NCBI GenBank assembly: GCA_022495005.1
Contig: JAGYXB010002044.1
Span: 868,001 to 932,000 of the forward strand
DNA: 64,000 nt
Source of the DNA: Rhyacophila brunnea
Lineage: Eukaryota > Arthropoda > Insecta > Trichoptera > Rhyacophilidae
Direction: 5' to 3'
Both the position numbers and the translations under genes were made by a program. Below the pieces are notes generated by a model that worked only from the letters and a program-made list of their open reading frames with translations, was not told the DNA's origin and did no database searches. Shown here piece by piece: positions 22,727 to 33,962 of the stretch (position 1 is the stretch's first letter; each line of letters starts with the position of its first letter).

Positions 22727-23326
22727 AATATGAGGGAGTGGTAAGCTGTTGAGATCCGATATAAACAGTCAATAAACTTTATCAGTCATACTTAGATTAT
22801 AGAAAAGTCATATTTATTTGTATTCATTGAACTAATAATACAAATTGTAGATGGTGCTGGTTAGTTTTTAAAATTCAATTAAACCCTGCATAAACGTCCT
22901 AAACCGACCCGAAATAATTTAGGTATACCTACAATGGACGATTCGACAAAAATAGTGCACACCTTTTCAGTTATAGGTAAGTACTTATTTGTTTTCGTTG
23001 AATTATGAATACATTTATTACCTTTTACAGATGGTGTTGGTTGGTTTTTTAAAAATCTTCTTATATCTATAGGTACAACATTTAAAATTATGTATGATTT
23101 AATGGTATTTATAGTATTAAATATTTTGTTGATAGACGAATATATTTTGACTGTTATCTATTATGGCTTGGTTTACGCAGGGTTTATTTGAATTTAAAAA
23201 AAACTAACTAACAATATCTGCAATTTGTAATCTTAGTTCAATGAAAACAAAAACGTATGCATGACTGACAAAGTTTAGTGTGCACTATATGTCGTAACAG
23301 TTTGCCTCCACTCTTCGCAACTGATA
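22727..23326 (+). mobile_element. Foldback element FB-1, copy 3
   Basis: Diverged relative of 591-1169. The left arm has AAACTTTATCAGTCATACTT and TAAAATTCAATTAAACCCTGC. The right arm in reverse complement has GAAGAGTGGAGGCAAACTGT, CACACTAAACTTTGTCAGTC and TTTTGTTTTCATTGAA. It lies outside the tandem duplication, so the family has transposed or otherwise dispersed. Confidence 0.75.
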
Positions 23327-23337
23327 TAATATATATT

Positions 23338-23553
23338 ACAGTGGCGAAGGATGCCTGTTAACGAAAGGTAGGTATTAACAGATTATTTTTAAAGAGAAAT
23401 GGATGTAGGTAAGTCACTTCCTCAACCTATTAAGTTTATACTCTGGGTCCAAGTACATATCGAAAATCTAAATGTGAATTTGAAGACTCGAGACTCGAAC
23501 CCAGGACACACGACATTATAAGCCGACGCGGTAACCGCTCGGCCATCGTGAGT
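23338..23553 (-). mobile_element. SINE-A with alternative 3' tail
   Basis: Minus strand. The tRNA-like head at 23553-23485 (A box TGGCCGAGCGG, B box GGTTCGAGTCT) is followed by the SINE-A body (GAGTATAAACTTAATAGGTT, GAGGAAGTGAC). The 3' end then differs from 8004-8239: it runs through AACAGGCATCCTTCGCCACTG instead of GGATCGGACATGGTC. Confidence 0.78.
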
Positions 23554-23699
23554 ATATACAGAAATATTTACGGAAATTAAATTTGAATTTGATCTTCAGT
23601 ATTTTACTGAACACACAATATTATATTTTATTGTTTTATAAAAAAACATTTCACTAATGAAGTCAACATGCACCAAAATAGATAGTTTACAATAAAAGT

Positions 23700-23790
23700 G
23701 ATGTCAAACCGGATCGAACTTGCGTTAAAAAAATGCGGCTACTCTAGCTGCACATTTTGTCTGCTAAGCCAGTTAGAGCTTGTCTAGTGT
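23700..23790 (-). repeat. tRNA-like remnant (weak)
   Basis: The minus strand has TAACTGGCTTAGCAGA (A-box-like) and, 50 bases on, AAGTTCGATCCGG (B-box-like). Stems do not pair well. It could be a SINE head or a decayed tRNA. Confidence 0.3.
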
Positions 23791-24677
23791 GCGTAAAATA
23801 ACATATTAAGCAAAGAGTAAACATAGATAGACCTTACCGTATGGGCCTCGCCCGTTTTATATTATTGAAGCAGATAGTAAGGCCAGGTCACAGGGACAAA
23901 CACCATCTAAAGTACAGCAGAAAAAAACTTGGATTATTTATAGCAAGCCTTTGTTTGCATGTTAAGTACCTATTACTATGGTCACTAGTAATATTGATAG
24001 ACACTTTTCGCCACTGCTTGGTAGTATGCTAGTGGGTTAAAATTGTGTGGTATATAAATATTATACATACTATAATCAACTTATAAATAATTCACAAAGT
24101 AAATTGTAATACTTATTAATATTTAATATAACTGATGGAATATCAAGAATATCGAATCTATTATTACTCTATCTTACAATAATTATAATTATTAATGAAT
24201 AATGTTGCTTGAATAGAAATTTTCAATTAATTGCTATGTTCAGGATTTCCGATATTTCAATAGATAATAAGATTACTCAAATGAATAGAGGAATGTCGTT
24301 TATTTATATCTGGCAATACTTCATTTGACGTCAATGAATATAGCGAGTTTTCTGTGACGCCTTGAACTATCTACCTATCTATCAAAAGTTTCAACTGAAA
24401 ACATGACGTCAAAACTATAACCAATCTATAATAGGAAGTTTTAAGAACTATCGGTTCAATATATTTACATACCTATTACTCAGTGGTGTAACAAGGGATG
24501 TGCAAGCGGGGCAGCTAAGATAGGGGCGCTGAAGTGAAGTTTCGTTGAACTGAACGTGCAAGAATATAAACTGAACGAAAAATTTCGTTCTAAAACGACT
24601 AAATTATGGGAAACTCAGGGAACACAAAATTAATGGGATCTGCCTTACCCTACTGGGTGTGGTATAACAGGCTAAAT
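23791..24677. other. Spacer, nothing recognised
   Basis: The sequence from 24482 begins CAGTGGTGTAACAAGGGATG, like the end of some DNA transposons, but I found no partner end. Confidence 0.4.
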
Positions 24678-25023
24678 ATCTCGAGTGTGGAAAAATATGG
24701 AATAAACTTAAACACGTGTTAAAGAATATACTATTTTCAATAGTTAATAAGTAATATATATTTTACATAGATAATTTTGAAAACATTTCCAAGAAAATAT
24801 ATTATAACCGATAGAAAAAAATCTTTTTGAAATACGCAGAAAAAGATTTGTTCTATTGGTTATAAGTTATAATATATTTTCTCAGAAGTGTTTTCAAAAT
24901 GATGTATCTTCAATAATTAGAATGCTACATTCTTAAATCTTGTGAATTATTCGTTGAATAAAAAAAATGGTTAATTAAAAATATGTAAGTATTTTAGTTT
25001 GTCACGTTAATGTAACGCGCTTT
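24678..25023 (+). repeat. Dispersed repeat X, copy 1
   Basis: CTCGAGTGTGGAAAAATATG through AACACGTGTTAAAGAATAT to TTGTCACGTTAATGTAACGC. The same order of blocks occurs at 47636-47798, and the 5' part at 52396-52445. It encloses a foldback at 24763-24905. Confidence 0.6.
24763..24905. repeat. Small foldback (~143 bp)
   Basis: TTTTGAAAACATTTCCAAGA then AAATATATTATAACCGATAG pairs with its inverse ending near 24905 (CTATTGGTTATAAGTTATAA, TATTTTCTCAGAAGTG, TTTTCAAAAT). The loop is about 25 bases. Confidence 0.65.
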
Positions 25024-25148
25024 TATTATTTTATCATATATGGTGCTTTCAATCTTGGGGAGCAGTCGACTCGGTTTTTTTTACTTGTGTTTTATGGCGG
25101 TCAGGTCATAAACTACTCTGCTTCAGAACTTTCAAATTTGGTCCATGG

Positions 25149-25805
25149 CAAGGCCTGAACAAAAACGATGAATGAGTCCAAGTGAGAAAGTATTCGGCAC
25201 CCTTATAATCTCTGCGACACGCGCTAGAGTAAGATAAAAGGTCTACATATGTGTGAGTTAGTTTCCAAAAGTATCGGCTGAAAATCGTGGTGAATCGCTG
25301 TAGCATCGATAACCTGCGAGCTCGTGTTGCTAAAATTGCTATTTTTTGTGTTAAACATAAAGTCAGTGGTAAATATTTTTATTTAATTAAGTGGGAATGA
25401 TGGTTTTGTGTGTTGTATTAAAATATGGTAGCCGTACTGATAAGCAAGAAGATGGTATTACGTTTCATAGGTAAGTTGATACATGTTCGTGATAATTTAT
25501 TTGTATATTATTTTATATTTTAATATCAGTGACCTAGTGTTTCTTTAAAATAACTTAAATTATGGATATCTTTATCTAATGGTTGCATTTTGACCGCTTA
25601 AAAATACTATATAACGTAAAAAATAGAAAATTATATTTTAATTCTGAGCGTCTAGTGCGAGCACTTTGGGCGAGCACTAGCGAAATGGTCTATGGTCTCG
25701 AACATTTGTAGACGAATGCGTTCGCTCGCCCACAAACCAAACGCTCGGCACGCAGCTTCATTTAGCAATGCAACGGGTGGCGTCTAGATGTATCCATAGT
25801 CTATG
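25149..25805 (+). mobile_element. P-superfamily derivative P-A, copy 1
   Basis: 657-bp non-autonomous element with exact 8-bp target duplications GTCCATGG (25141-25148 and 25806-25813). Eight base pairs is the P-element duplication length. The ends are CAAGGCCTGAAC and, in reverse complement, CATAGACTATGG, a short imperfect inverted repeat starting with CA as in P elements. It keeps the 5' region, a THAP-like first exon with a splice donor, and ~330 bp of 3' region; the transposase body is deleted. The 3' subterminal part contains GAGCACTTTGGGCGAGCACT and GAACGCATTCG-type inverted words that may be protein-binding sites. Copy 2 (43918-44568) has the same deletion structure. Confidence 0.85.
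25397..25470 (+). pseudogene. THAP-domain first exon of a P-like transposase
   Basis: Reads MMVLCVVLKYGSRTDKQEDG then ITFHR, followed immediately by GTAAGT (25471), a consensus 5' splice site. This matches the start of THAP zinc-finger domains (general pattern C-x(2-4)-C-x-SR-D-K-x(2)-GITFHRFP), which form the site-specific DNA-binding domain of P-element transposases. The second zinc Cys of the C2CH motif appears as Tyr (KYG). The downstream exons are gone, so no transposase can be made. In copy 2 the start Met and the first Cys are also mutated. Confidence 0.78.
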
Positions 25806-25813
25806 GTCCATGG

Positions 25814-26399
25814 CGATGGCTTTCACATTTCTATTTATTAATCTGTGCTGTGGGGGAACTGTGTATTTTTAATATGATTATGATAAAGAGTAATGTTTTC
25901 CCGTAAAAATCAACCTTTGTAATTTGTTGAAAATATTTCGCGTGATCAATGACATTTTTTCTATAAGTATATATCTTATTTTTCTTTTGAAGGAAGGCTT
26001 TTAATTAATCGCCTAGTATGAAACCTTCGCCCCTGACTAGTACAAAATGCCAAATAATTCATTTTTATCACACATTCTTGAATAGCGCCTGTTCGGTATC
26101 AAAACTCTATGGAAAATATAAATATACATAAACGTCATATCGCTTTCGAAATACGCAAAGCATTAGGGAAATAATATCAACTCCCTCACGATCGAGATAT
26201 ATATTTTATAGGAGTTGTTATATCGCCAACTCAATATCGAGGCATCGTGTTATGTGTGCTAGAATTTTTACTACCAATATGAACGAACATTCGATGCATG
26301 TGCCGTACGCAAGGCACTAAAACTGTTTTATTTGCGCAACAATAAACGAAATCACTAGACATTAAGGACGACATCTGTTTCTTTAAGACGATCTCCTCA
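25814..26399. other. Spacer with a dispersed-repeat fragment
   Basis: 25985-26036 (GAAGGAAGGCTTTTAATTAA ... CCTTCGCCCCTGACT) belongs to the TTCGCCACTG-ending repeat. Nothing else is recognised. Confidence 0.4.
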
Positions 26400-26523
26400 G
26401 TCCTCTACTTAGCATAGAAAGACAACACGGCGCCTCCAAGAATCCCTTTCACTCGACAATGACTCGCCAGTCTTACCAGATCCCATGTCAAATCAGCATC
26501 TCGTAGCTCCAACGTACCTATAC
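26400..26523 (-). mobile_element. LINE 3'-end relic
   Basis: Minus strand. It shares CGGCGCCTCCAAGAATCCCT, GACTCGCCAGTCTTA and CAGCATCTCGTAGCTCC with the tails at 43315-43440 and 4118-4240. The hAT-B MITE lies just beyond it. Confidence 0.5.
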
Positions 26524-26531
26524 AGTATACA

Positions 26532-26888
26532 CAATGACATTATTAATGGACGATGCACTCAATACAGTAGCTAGCAAGTACATTCGGGCATTCGCATGTA
26601 TAGGTAGACATCACGCAATTTCCATTATGCGATATCACGCATCGGGAATTTATAGCAATATCACCTTTATTGTAATGGCGTTAGAATAATGTTTCTAGTG
26701 TGAATGTTCATTCGAGCGAACTCGTTCGAACCGAACCGTTCGGCAGACCCGACTAAAAGCATCGAGAATTTATAGAAATATCACCTTTATTGCAATGGCG
26801 TTAGAACAGATTATGCCATTCGGCAGACCCGACAAAAAAGTGAGTGTCATTTTTATTCCCAGATGATTCGTCCATATTAATGTCATTG
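26532..26888 (+). mobile_element. hAT-B MITE, copy 1
   Basis: 357 bp between exact 8-bp direct repeats AGTATACA (26524-26531 and 26889-26896), the hAT target length. Ends are CAATGACATTATTAATGGAC and, inverted, CAATGACATTAATATGGACG. Inside, a ~50-bp block (GCATCGGGAATTTATAGCAA, TATCACCTTTATTGTAATGG, CGTTAGAA) occurs twice, separated by GTTCGGCAGACCCGAC, which is also duplicated. Nothing is coded. Confidence 0.88.
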
Positions 26889-26959
26889 AGTATACACCAC
26901 CCGGATGTCATTTTTAATGGTTTTAACCCCAGTCACACATTGAAAATCGTCTCGCCTGG

Positions 26960-27170
26960 GTTATGATGGCACTAATGGTGCAGTGCATAAGGCGCTGGCC
27001 TTTCATATAGGAGCTCCACGTTCAATCCCGCAGAGCACACAATATATTTATGTGATTTTCTCAAAATTTAGGCGTTTGTGATTGTTTTACTTATATTATT
27101 AAATACACTACTGTTAAAGTACAGAACTACACTATACTCATCAGGCCTCTTTAAAGAAAAAAAAATCAAA
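26960..27170 (+). mobile_element. SINE-B copy
   Basis: The tRNA-like head ATGGTGCAGTGCATAAGGCG ... CTCCACGTTCAATCCC resembles the head at 53205-53410. It is followed by ACACAATATATTTATGTGAT and an A-rich end near 27160-27170. A and B boxes are degenerate. Confidence 0.6.
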
Positions 27171-27183
27171 ACTGGGGGGAATA

Positions 27184-27504
27184 TTACAATTCTCTTCGGC
27201 GCGTATAACCGAGGCCATGCCGGGACAGTGACGTTACGCGACTAGCCGAAACGATTGAAAAAGCAGCTCCTGTACTTACGCCGATGCGACATTTTGTTTT
27301 GTTATGCCTGCATCCCATATCAAGTGAATTTTGATACACGGGACAAACAAATGTTTTTTCTACCAAAAATGTCCCACTGATGTTACATGTGTTTTGGGAA
27401 GAAGTGTTGCAAGTTTCTTTGACCAGGCTAAAGGACTTCGGAATCCAGTTGGCTTTAAGAAAAGGCAAGCCCAGTCTAAGTTGCCCGATGAGTGAGGGCG
27501 CCAC
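27184..27504 (-). pseudogene. LINE C-terminal relic
   Basis: 106-codon minus frame. Near its start, LGLPFLKANWIPKSF corresponds to SACLFFKPTGFRRPERL in the LINE tail at 56990-57259, and the DNA agrees over about 60 bp. The rest is not alignable by eye. Confidence 0.45.
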
Positions 27505-28855
27505 ATGTTAACATTTGACATAATATCATTCAATTTAATATTATACTGTGATGAGCTTAGTTCTAAATTTCAGCACCGGACGATTTACGATGTTATATGT
27601 ATACAAATCGTATTTGAAATTATGAAAATAAATACCTACTTGCTAATATAAAAATGTTTTATTAATGAAACTACGTTAGTAAGTAATAGAAGTTGAGTGT
27701 CTAGTTGACAATTTGAGAACCGCTGTATAATCACATCACGTCTTCTGAGTGCAGAGGGCGTTAGTGATGGCATTATTATGGCCTCATCGATTCCCAACGT
27801 TCTGATATTAAAAAGTTTTTATCGTGAATATTTTAAAGCTATTATTTGTATACTTTCAGTGGCGGTTTTTTTTTTGGCCCAAAGGATGCAATCAATTCGT
27901 CAGATAATTTAAAAGGGGCCTCAGTTACAACCAATTTATATATTTTTTAAAATTTCAAGATTGAGATTTTACAAAAGAAACACTTAACTATTCAACAATG
28001 CTAAAATCAGTGACTTCAGATGCAGCACATTAAGGGGGAAATTGCGAATAGTATATACTCACACTTTTCATATTAGATTCCGTGGAAGTGAAATTGTTAT
28101 TGTTTTATTGTATGTGACCATCAACAGTGAGTGCGTCGGGTCTTCACCTCACTAATCTCGCTACTGTATACTTTAGACATCTTCTTCTATCCCCACCTTC
28201 AAATAGGTACTAATGCAAATCCTAGGTCCCTAAAGAGATACACTTAGGTATAATACTTGAACAATTAAATGTTTCAATATTGGCAATTTTATATTAAAAA
28301 TAAATAGGTACATAATAAACCAAAAACTAATTTAGGAAAAACAAACCTTTGTGTGAATGGAAAATGGATATACCTATTTACGTTTGAAAATTGTATAGTC
28401 GATTTAAAGTTTGGACTAATCATACTTTTCCTTTCGAACATTACCTATTGGAAGCTTAGATATCTCAATTTTTGAGATCGCTGAACGAAGCAACAAGGTA
28501 TGCTCTTATATGAGACAACTGATAATATCTAATAACAAAAACGGATAATCCACATAATATGATCAAAATCTAACAAAAATACATCCATATTATTTGTGCA
28601 ACAATGTATTGTAACGGTAAAACCAACTATGTACGCCTGTCACACAAAAACCTGATATCTCTATTTTCTATTGAATTTTGGAAGTATCGGTTTTTGTTAT
28701 TAAACCTCTCATATAACCATGTTCATAGATTCTCACATATTTATATTCGATTCCCTCGTATGATAAGTTGTTAGAAATGGTATTTTTTTTACCGCGGATC
28801 AATTACTCAAAACATTTCATTTTTGTTACTTTTATGGTAGCTATGTAATAAGATT
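27505..28855. other. Spacer, nothing recognised
   Basis: About 1.35 kb without paired repeats or credible frames. Confidence 0.4.
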
Positions 28856-29031
28856 CGCTCACAGAACAGATTAATAAATAGAATTCCAATATTTTGACGC
28901 AGGATTTTAAATGTGTGAGTGACCTACGAAAATTAACCACGCATTATAGACGTGCCATAGTGTGTGTTGCAACCTTTAATGCACCAATATTAAATGAGCG
29001 TCAGTACATAAACCGTGAGCAGTGTTGTCAC
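28856..29031 (-). repeat. Dispersed repeat Y, copy 1
   Basis: The inverse of 52450-52660. Shared blocks include CAGAACAGATTAATAAATAG, TTTGACGCAGGATTT, CCACGCATTATAG and TTTAATG-ACCAATATTAAATG. Confidence 0.6.
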
Positions 29032-30794
29032 TTACCAGTATTCGACGAATGACGTATTCTTCCACACTCAAGATCGGTTGCCTGCTTCTCCACATCTGTT
29101 AGTTAGTAGTTCCCTGGATCCGCTTCAAGGCTACCTTCGATGGTCAACACCCCCTCTCTTACAGTCTCACTTCCCTTACCATCACAATCCCCCAGCTCCT
29201 TCCTACCTTCACTTACTCTACTCGCCCTTATGTACAAGCGCAAAACGACAATACAATATAATATACTGCAAAATAAAGCAATATTTAGGATTCATTATCA
29301 AAAAAAGTATATCGACAACACCCATGTTTTAATATTTCAATCTAAAACAGTTCACGAGGAAACTATCAGTGAAGGTTTCAGATCAATAGTGTCATTAACA
29401 AACAAACGAAGAACTTTATATAGACCAGGGAACTCAGAAATATTAGAATTGTTATGGTATTAGTAGATGTGTGCTAAGTCTTTAGTACCTACGTAAACGA
29501 AAAGTAGTCGAAACATATGTCGGAAAAACGTTGCAAATTCCAGGTATTTTTTACAACGTTTTTCTTAGGTCGTATTCTTATTTGTCCGGTACAAATCTTG
29601 CAATCGATTTTTAACTAACTTCCCGACTAGCACATTTTGGCACTTTTGACATTTTAAACTTTTTGAATATATCAGAATACGATGCCAATGCATTTTTTTA
29701 ATACTTTTAGCCATCTTTAAATAGAATTGAATTCATTTTTAGTTAATTCTGTTTTGTATGAAAAGTTATTTCGATACCATTATTGTTTGCTAGGGAGTCC
29801 TAGCAACTAAATTATTAATAATATATACGTGCGTTACTATGGAAATTAATATGGAATGACATTTCATTATTCAGTATTTCTATCAAGTACTTACATTTTT
29901 TTTGATCGCTTAAGCTAGTCAAGTCAAGTTTATAATATAAACTTACTACTTTATGATTATGATTCAACAGAAAATTTAAAAACGTTGTAAGTATATAAAA
30001 AGTTCTTTTTATCTTGTAATTATTATATATTAAGTGTGTACTTACTTTACATTAAGTGGTACTTACCCAAAATATATTTTAAGGTAGTTACCTGCTTGTT
30101 AATAGTTTAATACTGCTAAGTAGTTTATAAATGCTGGAAAATTGAATTACGTATTCAAACAATTCGCACCCATGTTTTCAGGCAACTGTGTTCGTTGCTA
30201 TGCAAAACCAGTGGCAGCCATTCCTCGCATTGCTATTGCTTCCATGCCTCGATGTAAATTCACATCGCTGATACAATCAGCTCGCAATCACAAGAGTTAT
30301 TGAAAAGGTCGTTTAGATTGTAAATTCAATAAGCGGCCGAATGTGAAGTGACTGAACACTCTGAAGTGGGCTTAAGTGGAACATACAAGCAAATAAATAT
30401 TAGATACCTGTTAATGTGTATATGTAGGTATATTGATTTTATCAAAATCACGTATTATTAATTATATACCTACATGGCTTTCGTAGGTACCTATGCTGTC
30501 ACTGTTTGAATTAAAATTTGAATACGGTGCGGTGCGATTTATTGGTATTCGAAAATCGAGATTCAAATTTGAATTCAAATATTTGTGTTATTGGTATATT
30601 ATAGTGATGCCTCTCCTTCCTAGCACTCCTACAAGAGGGTGGGAGAGTACCGAGTAATGGTGCTTCTTTGCCAGGAAGGTGGGTATATTTAGAGAACTTA
30701 AGGATATAGGTATGTACCTACGGGTCATTGTAAAGTTAAAACACAATATTTTACAGCGCTGGATTATTCAGATACACTACGTATTAAAAATACC
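29032..30794. other. Long spacer, nothing recognised
   Basis: Overlapping frames of 105 and 107 codons (29015-29463) are in different phases of the same CT-rich stretch and show no domain. No repeats were paired. Confidence 0.4.
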
Positions 30795-30978
30795 TGTCGG
30801 GAAACTTGTACGTATACGGTTCGCCGTATCACACTTCACCGTGAAATGTTGTATCGGAAATATATGGCCGTATATTAAAATTAAAGACCGTCCGACCTCT
30901 TTGGGTCGTATAGTACTTACTGACATAAAATTCATGTCTAAATAGAACACGGTTCTTGTCGGTTTATTTTAGCGATGA
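30795..30978 (+). repeat. Dispersed repeat Z, uninterrupted copy
   Basis: CGGGAAACTTGTACGTATAC, TCGCCGTATCACACTTCACC, GGAAATATATGGCCGTATAT and CACGGTTCTTGTCGG. It aligns with 54132-54545 on both sides of the MITE inserted there, so it shows the pre-insertion state. Confidence 0.75.
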
Positions 30979-30984
30979 TGCCCA

Positions 30985-32695
30985 CAGAACGCGTCGGGCG
31001 CGCGAAGTCCGCGTATGCAGTGTTTATTCATAACCATAATCACACGTCTCTTCCCGCGCATTACCCTTCACCTATGTTATAAGCGGCCCAAGCAGCACAA
31101 AATAAATATTATTACAGCGCCTCTCATAACAAAGCAATAAAAATATTATATTATTTCGGGCTTGTAATTAAAATTTACGATGACATTATTCAACCAGCGA
31201 TAAACTGAACACGCAATAAAATAAAACAATGACTTCTCTGTAATTAAATAATTGCTTTCCGCCCGTCGATCGACAATGCCTTGCGCAGCGTGTTTTTACT
31301 CGCTGTGTTCAATGAATGGACTCCAATGTATTTTCTTTCATTCGTATCGCCGAGAAGCGGTGATTCGCGAAAAAACGATGATTCATGCGGCGCGCGCGTA
31401 AAATGCGTCGTCAAATCCAGTGGGCGCTGGCGTATTTGATTACGTTGTATTTTCGTTGATTTACGCGCCACTTGTAGAAATTTTGCGCGAGCGCCGCACT
31501 CGCTGCGTCAATGGGCTTTATGCCTTACAGGAAGCCAGCAGCAAACAAATTTTGAAAATAGCCGATATACTGGATTACTTGTTAGGTTAGGTTAGGATTT
31601 CATTCTTAAATTTTACCAAAATCAGCTATGAAAATTGAATATTGTTAATTTTGAATCTAATAAAATTGGAGACATACGATCTTCTCTTTCCGATAGAAAG
31701 CTCCAGGCGAACTGTGCCACGGTGAAATGTTTTACGTACAATTTACATGTAACCTTAAAAATGATATAAACAATATCAAGCTAAAGAGTTTACCACAAAA
31801 AATATTCAATTATACCCCGTACCTAGCTAATTAGGAATGAATGCTCTTAATCGAGGGTAGGAAGATTCATTTTTCAATGTGCTACGGATTACATACGTGT
31901 ATATTAATTACTGTTAATGATTCCCAGAAGCTTCAGCGAAGAATCGTATGAAATGTCTCAAATGCTCAATTTGTAAGGATGTAATCTGGCAACTTAGTCT
32001 TGTCACTAGAGGAAGGAACCTGGTATTGTCAAGAGAGGTTTTTAGACCGATTTTTCCATTGATTACGAATCTGCATGGTGCTACTTTGCTACTCTTAATC
32101 CCGCCATATTAGTAAAATGGCGACCAAAGATAGTTATTGGGTAATATTTAATTCCAGATGAAATACAAATTGTTGAATTTTAGACAAAAAAATATATCTT
32201 GTACATTTTTGGTAAGTAAGCCTAAGGCGTAAAATCCACTTAACGGAGCGAGTGAGGCTCTCGCGCAAAATTTCACAAGTGGCGTGTAAATCATCGAAAA
32301 TACAACGTAATCAAATACGCCAGCGCACACTGGATTTGACGACGCTTTGTGCCCGCCTGCCCCATGAGTCACCGTTGTGTGGCTTTTCAGCCGGACGAAT
32401 TAACGAAAATACAACGTAATCCATTCATTAAACACGGCGAGCAAAATCACGCTCTGGAAGCGTCGTCGATAGACGGGCGAGAAGCCATTATTTAATAACA
32501 GAGAACTCATTGTTTAGTTATTGCGTAATTACAAACCCCGAGAAATAATATAATATTTTTATTGCTTGTTATGAGAGACGCTGATAATAATAATTATTTT
32601 GTGCTTCTTGGGCCCCTTATTACATTGGTGAAGGGTTATGCGCGGGTGGGAGGGGGCCTACTCAGTAGTGAGCGCACCGAACGCTTTTTTGGTGG
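30985..32695. mobile_element. Large inverted-repeat element (~1.7 kb)
   Basis: Two arms of roughly 480 bp (about 31040-31525 and 32215-32655) are inverted copies around a ~690-bp centre. Shared blocks are GCGCATTACCCTTCACC, GGGCCCAAG/GCGGCCCAAGCAGCAC, GCAATAAAAATATTATATTA, AATACAACGTAATCAAATAC and TTTACGCGCCACTTGTAGAA. Similarity extends weakly outward to about 30985 and 32695. The arms are GC-richer than the surroundings. Minus frames of 75 and 74 codons (31244-31471, 32148-32372) sit in the arms and are not recognisable proteins. The centre contains three TTAGG units near 31582. Confidence 0.75.
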
Positions 32696-32869
32696 GCTTT
32701 ATGCCTAAGGGTTTCCATAATTCATTTCACAGACAGAATCAACCAAAAAACCTAATCATAAGCTCTACAACGTTTTTGATGAGCCTGACGTTGTCAGATT
32801 ATACAAAACCATGTGGTGTATGTATGGATGGACAAGCATCGACAAAGCGCCTCGTGTTTACCGGTCCTG

Positions 32870-33013
32870 AATAAAATAATAGAGTGCGAGAAGACCACCA
32901 GTTCGATGGCTTGATGGCTTACAAAAATAGACTTGTAAACGATGGGTGTCATCGACTGTTCAGGTAGTCTAGGTCTACTCTGTGATGTAGTGTCAGAGAA
33001 GAAGAAGCATAAT
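32870..33013 (+). mobile_element. LINE 3'-end relic (weak)
   Basis: CAGTTCGATGGCTTGATGG fits the RW-x-DG/DDI segment near LINE C-termini, and the stretch ends AGAGAAGAAGAAGC, the tail style of the LINE at 22298. It is heavily decayed. Confidence 0.35.
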
Positions 33014-33554
33014 TAAAGCATTCTGTAATCTGAGACGCACACATACCTCGCATAAAGAAGGAGAAAAGTCATTAAAAGATTATAGTTCAAATTCTGCATT
33101 ATCCATCATGATAAACATAATTCTCCAAGCCTTCTGAAGGTATGCACTCATCTCATTATATAGAGGATTTTATTGTAAATCGTACAATGTACTTGATTCT
33201 CTTTGTATGAACATAGTAATATTGTACTTGTTCATGAATAAATAAGTGCTCCGTAACTCTATACAAGTCTATTACACTCTATTACATGTTTCCAATCTAA
33301 TCAGCTGCGTCGATAGACAGACAGAGAGAGAGAGAGAGAGTACACGAGTAATCTTCTTACAGTAGAAGAAATCTAAATTGTAAAACTTGAGCTATTGCTG
33401 TTGTAATTATAAACCATAATAAATAATTCCCCAATCGTAGTATTGTAGACTTCTAACTTTAACACACTAATAAACCGATGAAATGGCAATAATAAAATTG
33501 GCTATAGGTACCTACATGTCGCTTGGTGAGTGGCGTTAAAATATAGGTATACAT
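33014..33554. repeat. Spacer with AG microsatellite
   Basis: 33318-33342 is GACAGACAGAGAGAGAGAGA and further AG units. Nothing else is recognised. Confidence 0.6.
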
Positions 33555-33962
33555 TGTACGTTGTACGTATTAAATTTCACCGCATCACAGTTCACCGCGA
33601 GTTATCGTAGCAAAAGAGATGACCATATAATATAGCATTGGCATAAAAACTCTGGACCCATTGCAAACAGTAATAATCCAATGTAATTACATTCAATAAG
33701 AACATTAATTTAATATTGATTGGTATCAAATATCTGACAATAACTGACATATTATCAGATATTTGATAGGTACGACTTGATACTTACGAGCACCTATTTT
33801 CTTTTGTCTATCCCTTGTACCTATTCCGGTGGTTTTATTACGTATTTTGCAAGTGTTTTATTTATCCATGAATTTCATCTCATGTACGGCTATCTACTTC
33901 TATATATAACTACTCACGGTGAACTGTGATACAGCCAACTGCGTATGTACAAATTTCCGGAC
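33555..33962 (+). mobile_element. TIR element W, copy 1
   Basis: Left end TTGTACGTATTAAATTTCAC then CGCATCACAGTTCACCGCGA. The right end in reverse complement has TTTGTACATACGCAGTTGGC then TGTATCACAGTTCACCGTGA. The interior shares GATTGGTATCAAATATCTGA, ATTTGATAGGTACGACTTGA and TATTCCGGTGG with 62010-62456. Repeat Z at 30795 carries the same kind of end, so W and Z are probably one family. Confidence 0.65.

Noticed and set aside
25106..25306. 66-codon minus frame similar to the 62-codon plus frame at 44414-44602 (LLSYSSACRRDYKGAEYFLT)
   Set aside because: Both run antisense to the THAP exon inside the two P-A copies; the similarity follows from the shared DNA. No start context or domain supports a gene.
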